Of a DNA stretch of 64,000 nt, positions 63,780-64,000 are shown piece by piece. The first letter of the stretch is position 1. The number at the start of each line of letters is the position of its first letter. A program made the position numbers and the translations under genes. The DNA lies in the NCBI GenBank assembly GCA_023424395.1, contig JAFADY010000063.1, positions 248,001-312,000 on the forward strand, in the 5' to 3' direction. Below the pieces are notes generated by a model that had not been told where the DNA came from, made no database searches, and saw nothing but the letters and a program-made list of their open reading frames with translations. The DNA comes from Bacteroidota bacterium (lineage in GTDB: Bacteria; Bacteroidota; Bacteroidia; Bacteroidales; Dysgonomonadaceae).

Positions 63780-64000
63780 TCACTCTATATCAGAGTTTTT
63801 ATAATAGTCATCGAGGTTTTTTTCTTTCGGTTGATGCAGCTTGCCAAGCGAATTGGCTACTACAACCGAAACCATTGCATCGCCCGTAACATTTACTACC
63901 GTGCGAAGCATATCCAACGGACGGTCGATAGCGAAAATAAGCGCTAAGCCGATGGCTAATTTATCGGCAGGGAAGCCGATGGATTCCAATACAATGACCA
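63780..64000 (-). CDS. Dicarboxylate/amino-acid:cation symporter, C-terminal part (runs off the right edge)
   Basis: The minus-strand frame is open from the right edge to TGA 63782-63780. The visible ~73 residues include LALIFAIDRPLDMLRTVVNV then TGDAMVSVVVANS, the conserved end of the DAACS (SDF) family that holds the substrate and sodium sites (DxxxDxxRTxxNVxGD). The family imports glutamate, aspartate or C4-dicarboxylates with Na+ or H+. The start lies beyond the window. It converges with mntP, with the two stop codons adjacent. Confidence 0.9.
   Translation of the reverse strand, partial: VIVLESIGFPADKLAIGLALIFAIDRPLDMLRTVVNVTGDAMVSVVVANSLGKLHQPKEKNLDDYYKNSDIE

Overview
The window is a bacterial chromosome segment from the phylum Bacteroidota, most likely order Bacteroidales (a Dysgonomonadaceae/Porphyromonadaceae-like organism is my guess; the family is inference). 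The clues are promoters with a TAnnTTTG -7 element, a two-REC PEP/pyruvate-binding protein, NigD-like and DUF1573 proteins, SusC fragments, a DUF2723 membrane glycosyltransferase, a mammalian-type glutaminyl cyclase and a pyruvate:ferredoxin oxidoreductase, which points to anaerobic or microaerobic fermentation. No prophage, CRISPR array, rRNA operon or conjugative module is visible. Most of the window is core chromosome, with a few decayed or mobile patches.

Layout. 1-5.6 kb: start of an M23 peptidase, ndk, a large DUF2723 glycosyltransferase, a MITE-like repeat and a polysaccharide deacetylase. 5.7-6.9 kb: a scar, made of a decayed IS3-family element followed by an in-frame chimera of an ECF sigma factor N-terminus and an internal SusC fragment. 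7-20.9 kb: recG, a NigD-like lipoprotein, the REC-REC-PPDK_N protein, a small surface-type lipoprotein, a 1972-residue alpha-2-macroglobulin that lacks its thioester and carries a SusC-like TonB-box motif, a UPF0175/DUF3368 toxin-antitoxin pair and DUF1573. 20.9-28.8 kb: meaB, yebC, pheT, a zinc-ribbon gene, pgk, osmC, ansA. 28.9-33.9 kb: a trehalose/osmotic group (GH15 trehalase-like enzyme, MscS channel, fused OtsA-OtsB). 34-38 kb: nifJ and a 35-codon exported peptide. 38-42 kb: a minus-strand operon PASTA protein-rluD-ddl-acyltransferase. 42.1-45.4 kb: divergent rpmH and tRNA-Glu-rpsT, a Dabb protein and gyrB. 45.4-50.8 kb: LD-carboxypeptidase, K+/H+ antiporter, glutaminyl cyclase, sufE, a methyltransferase pseudogene with three frameshifts, and an Fpg/Nei glycosylase. 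50.8-56 kb: an outer-membrane protein, a 260-bp inverted-repeat element, a membrane protein of unknown function, and proC-proB-proA. 56-64 kb: a DUF4143 ATPase, an ABC exporter, a TonB-dependent receptor next to a cytochrome/PQQ sugar dehydrogenase, mntP and the end of a dicarboxylate/cation symporter.

How the genes fit together. Proline synthesis (proABC), trehalose synthesis and turnover, MscS and the K+/H+ antiporter give the window a strong osmotic-adaptation flavour. Envelope genes are abundant (M23, LdcA, Ddl, PASTA, deacetylase, A2M). The glutaminyl cyclase has plausible substrates here: at least five predicted exported proteins have Gln right after the predicted signal-peptidase site.

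The most interesting leads are the sugar dehydrogenase/TonB receptor pair as a possible PQQ-scavenging unit, the SusC-like motif inside the thioester-less A2M, the orphan REC-REC-PPDK_N protein, the sigma-SusC chimera, and short repeats that sit at the 3' ends of genes. These are inferences from reading alone; no database search was run.
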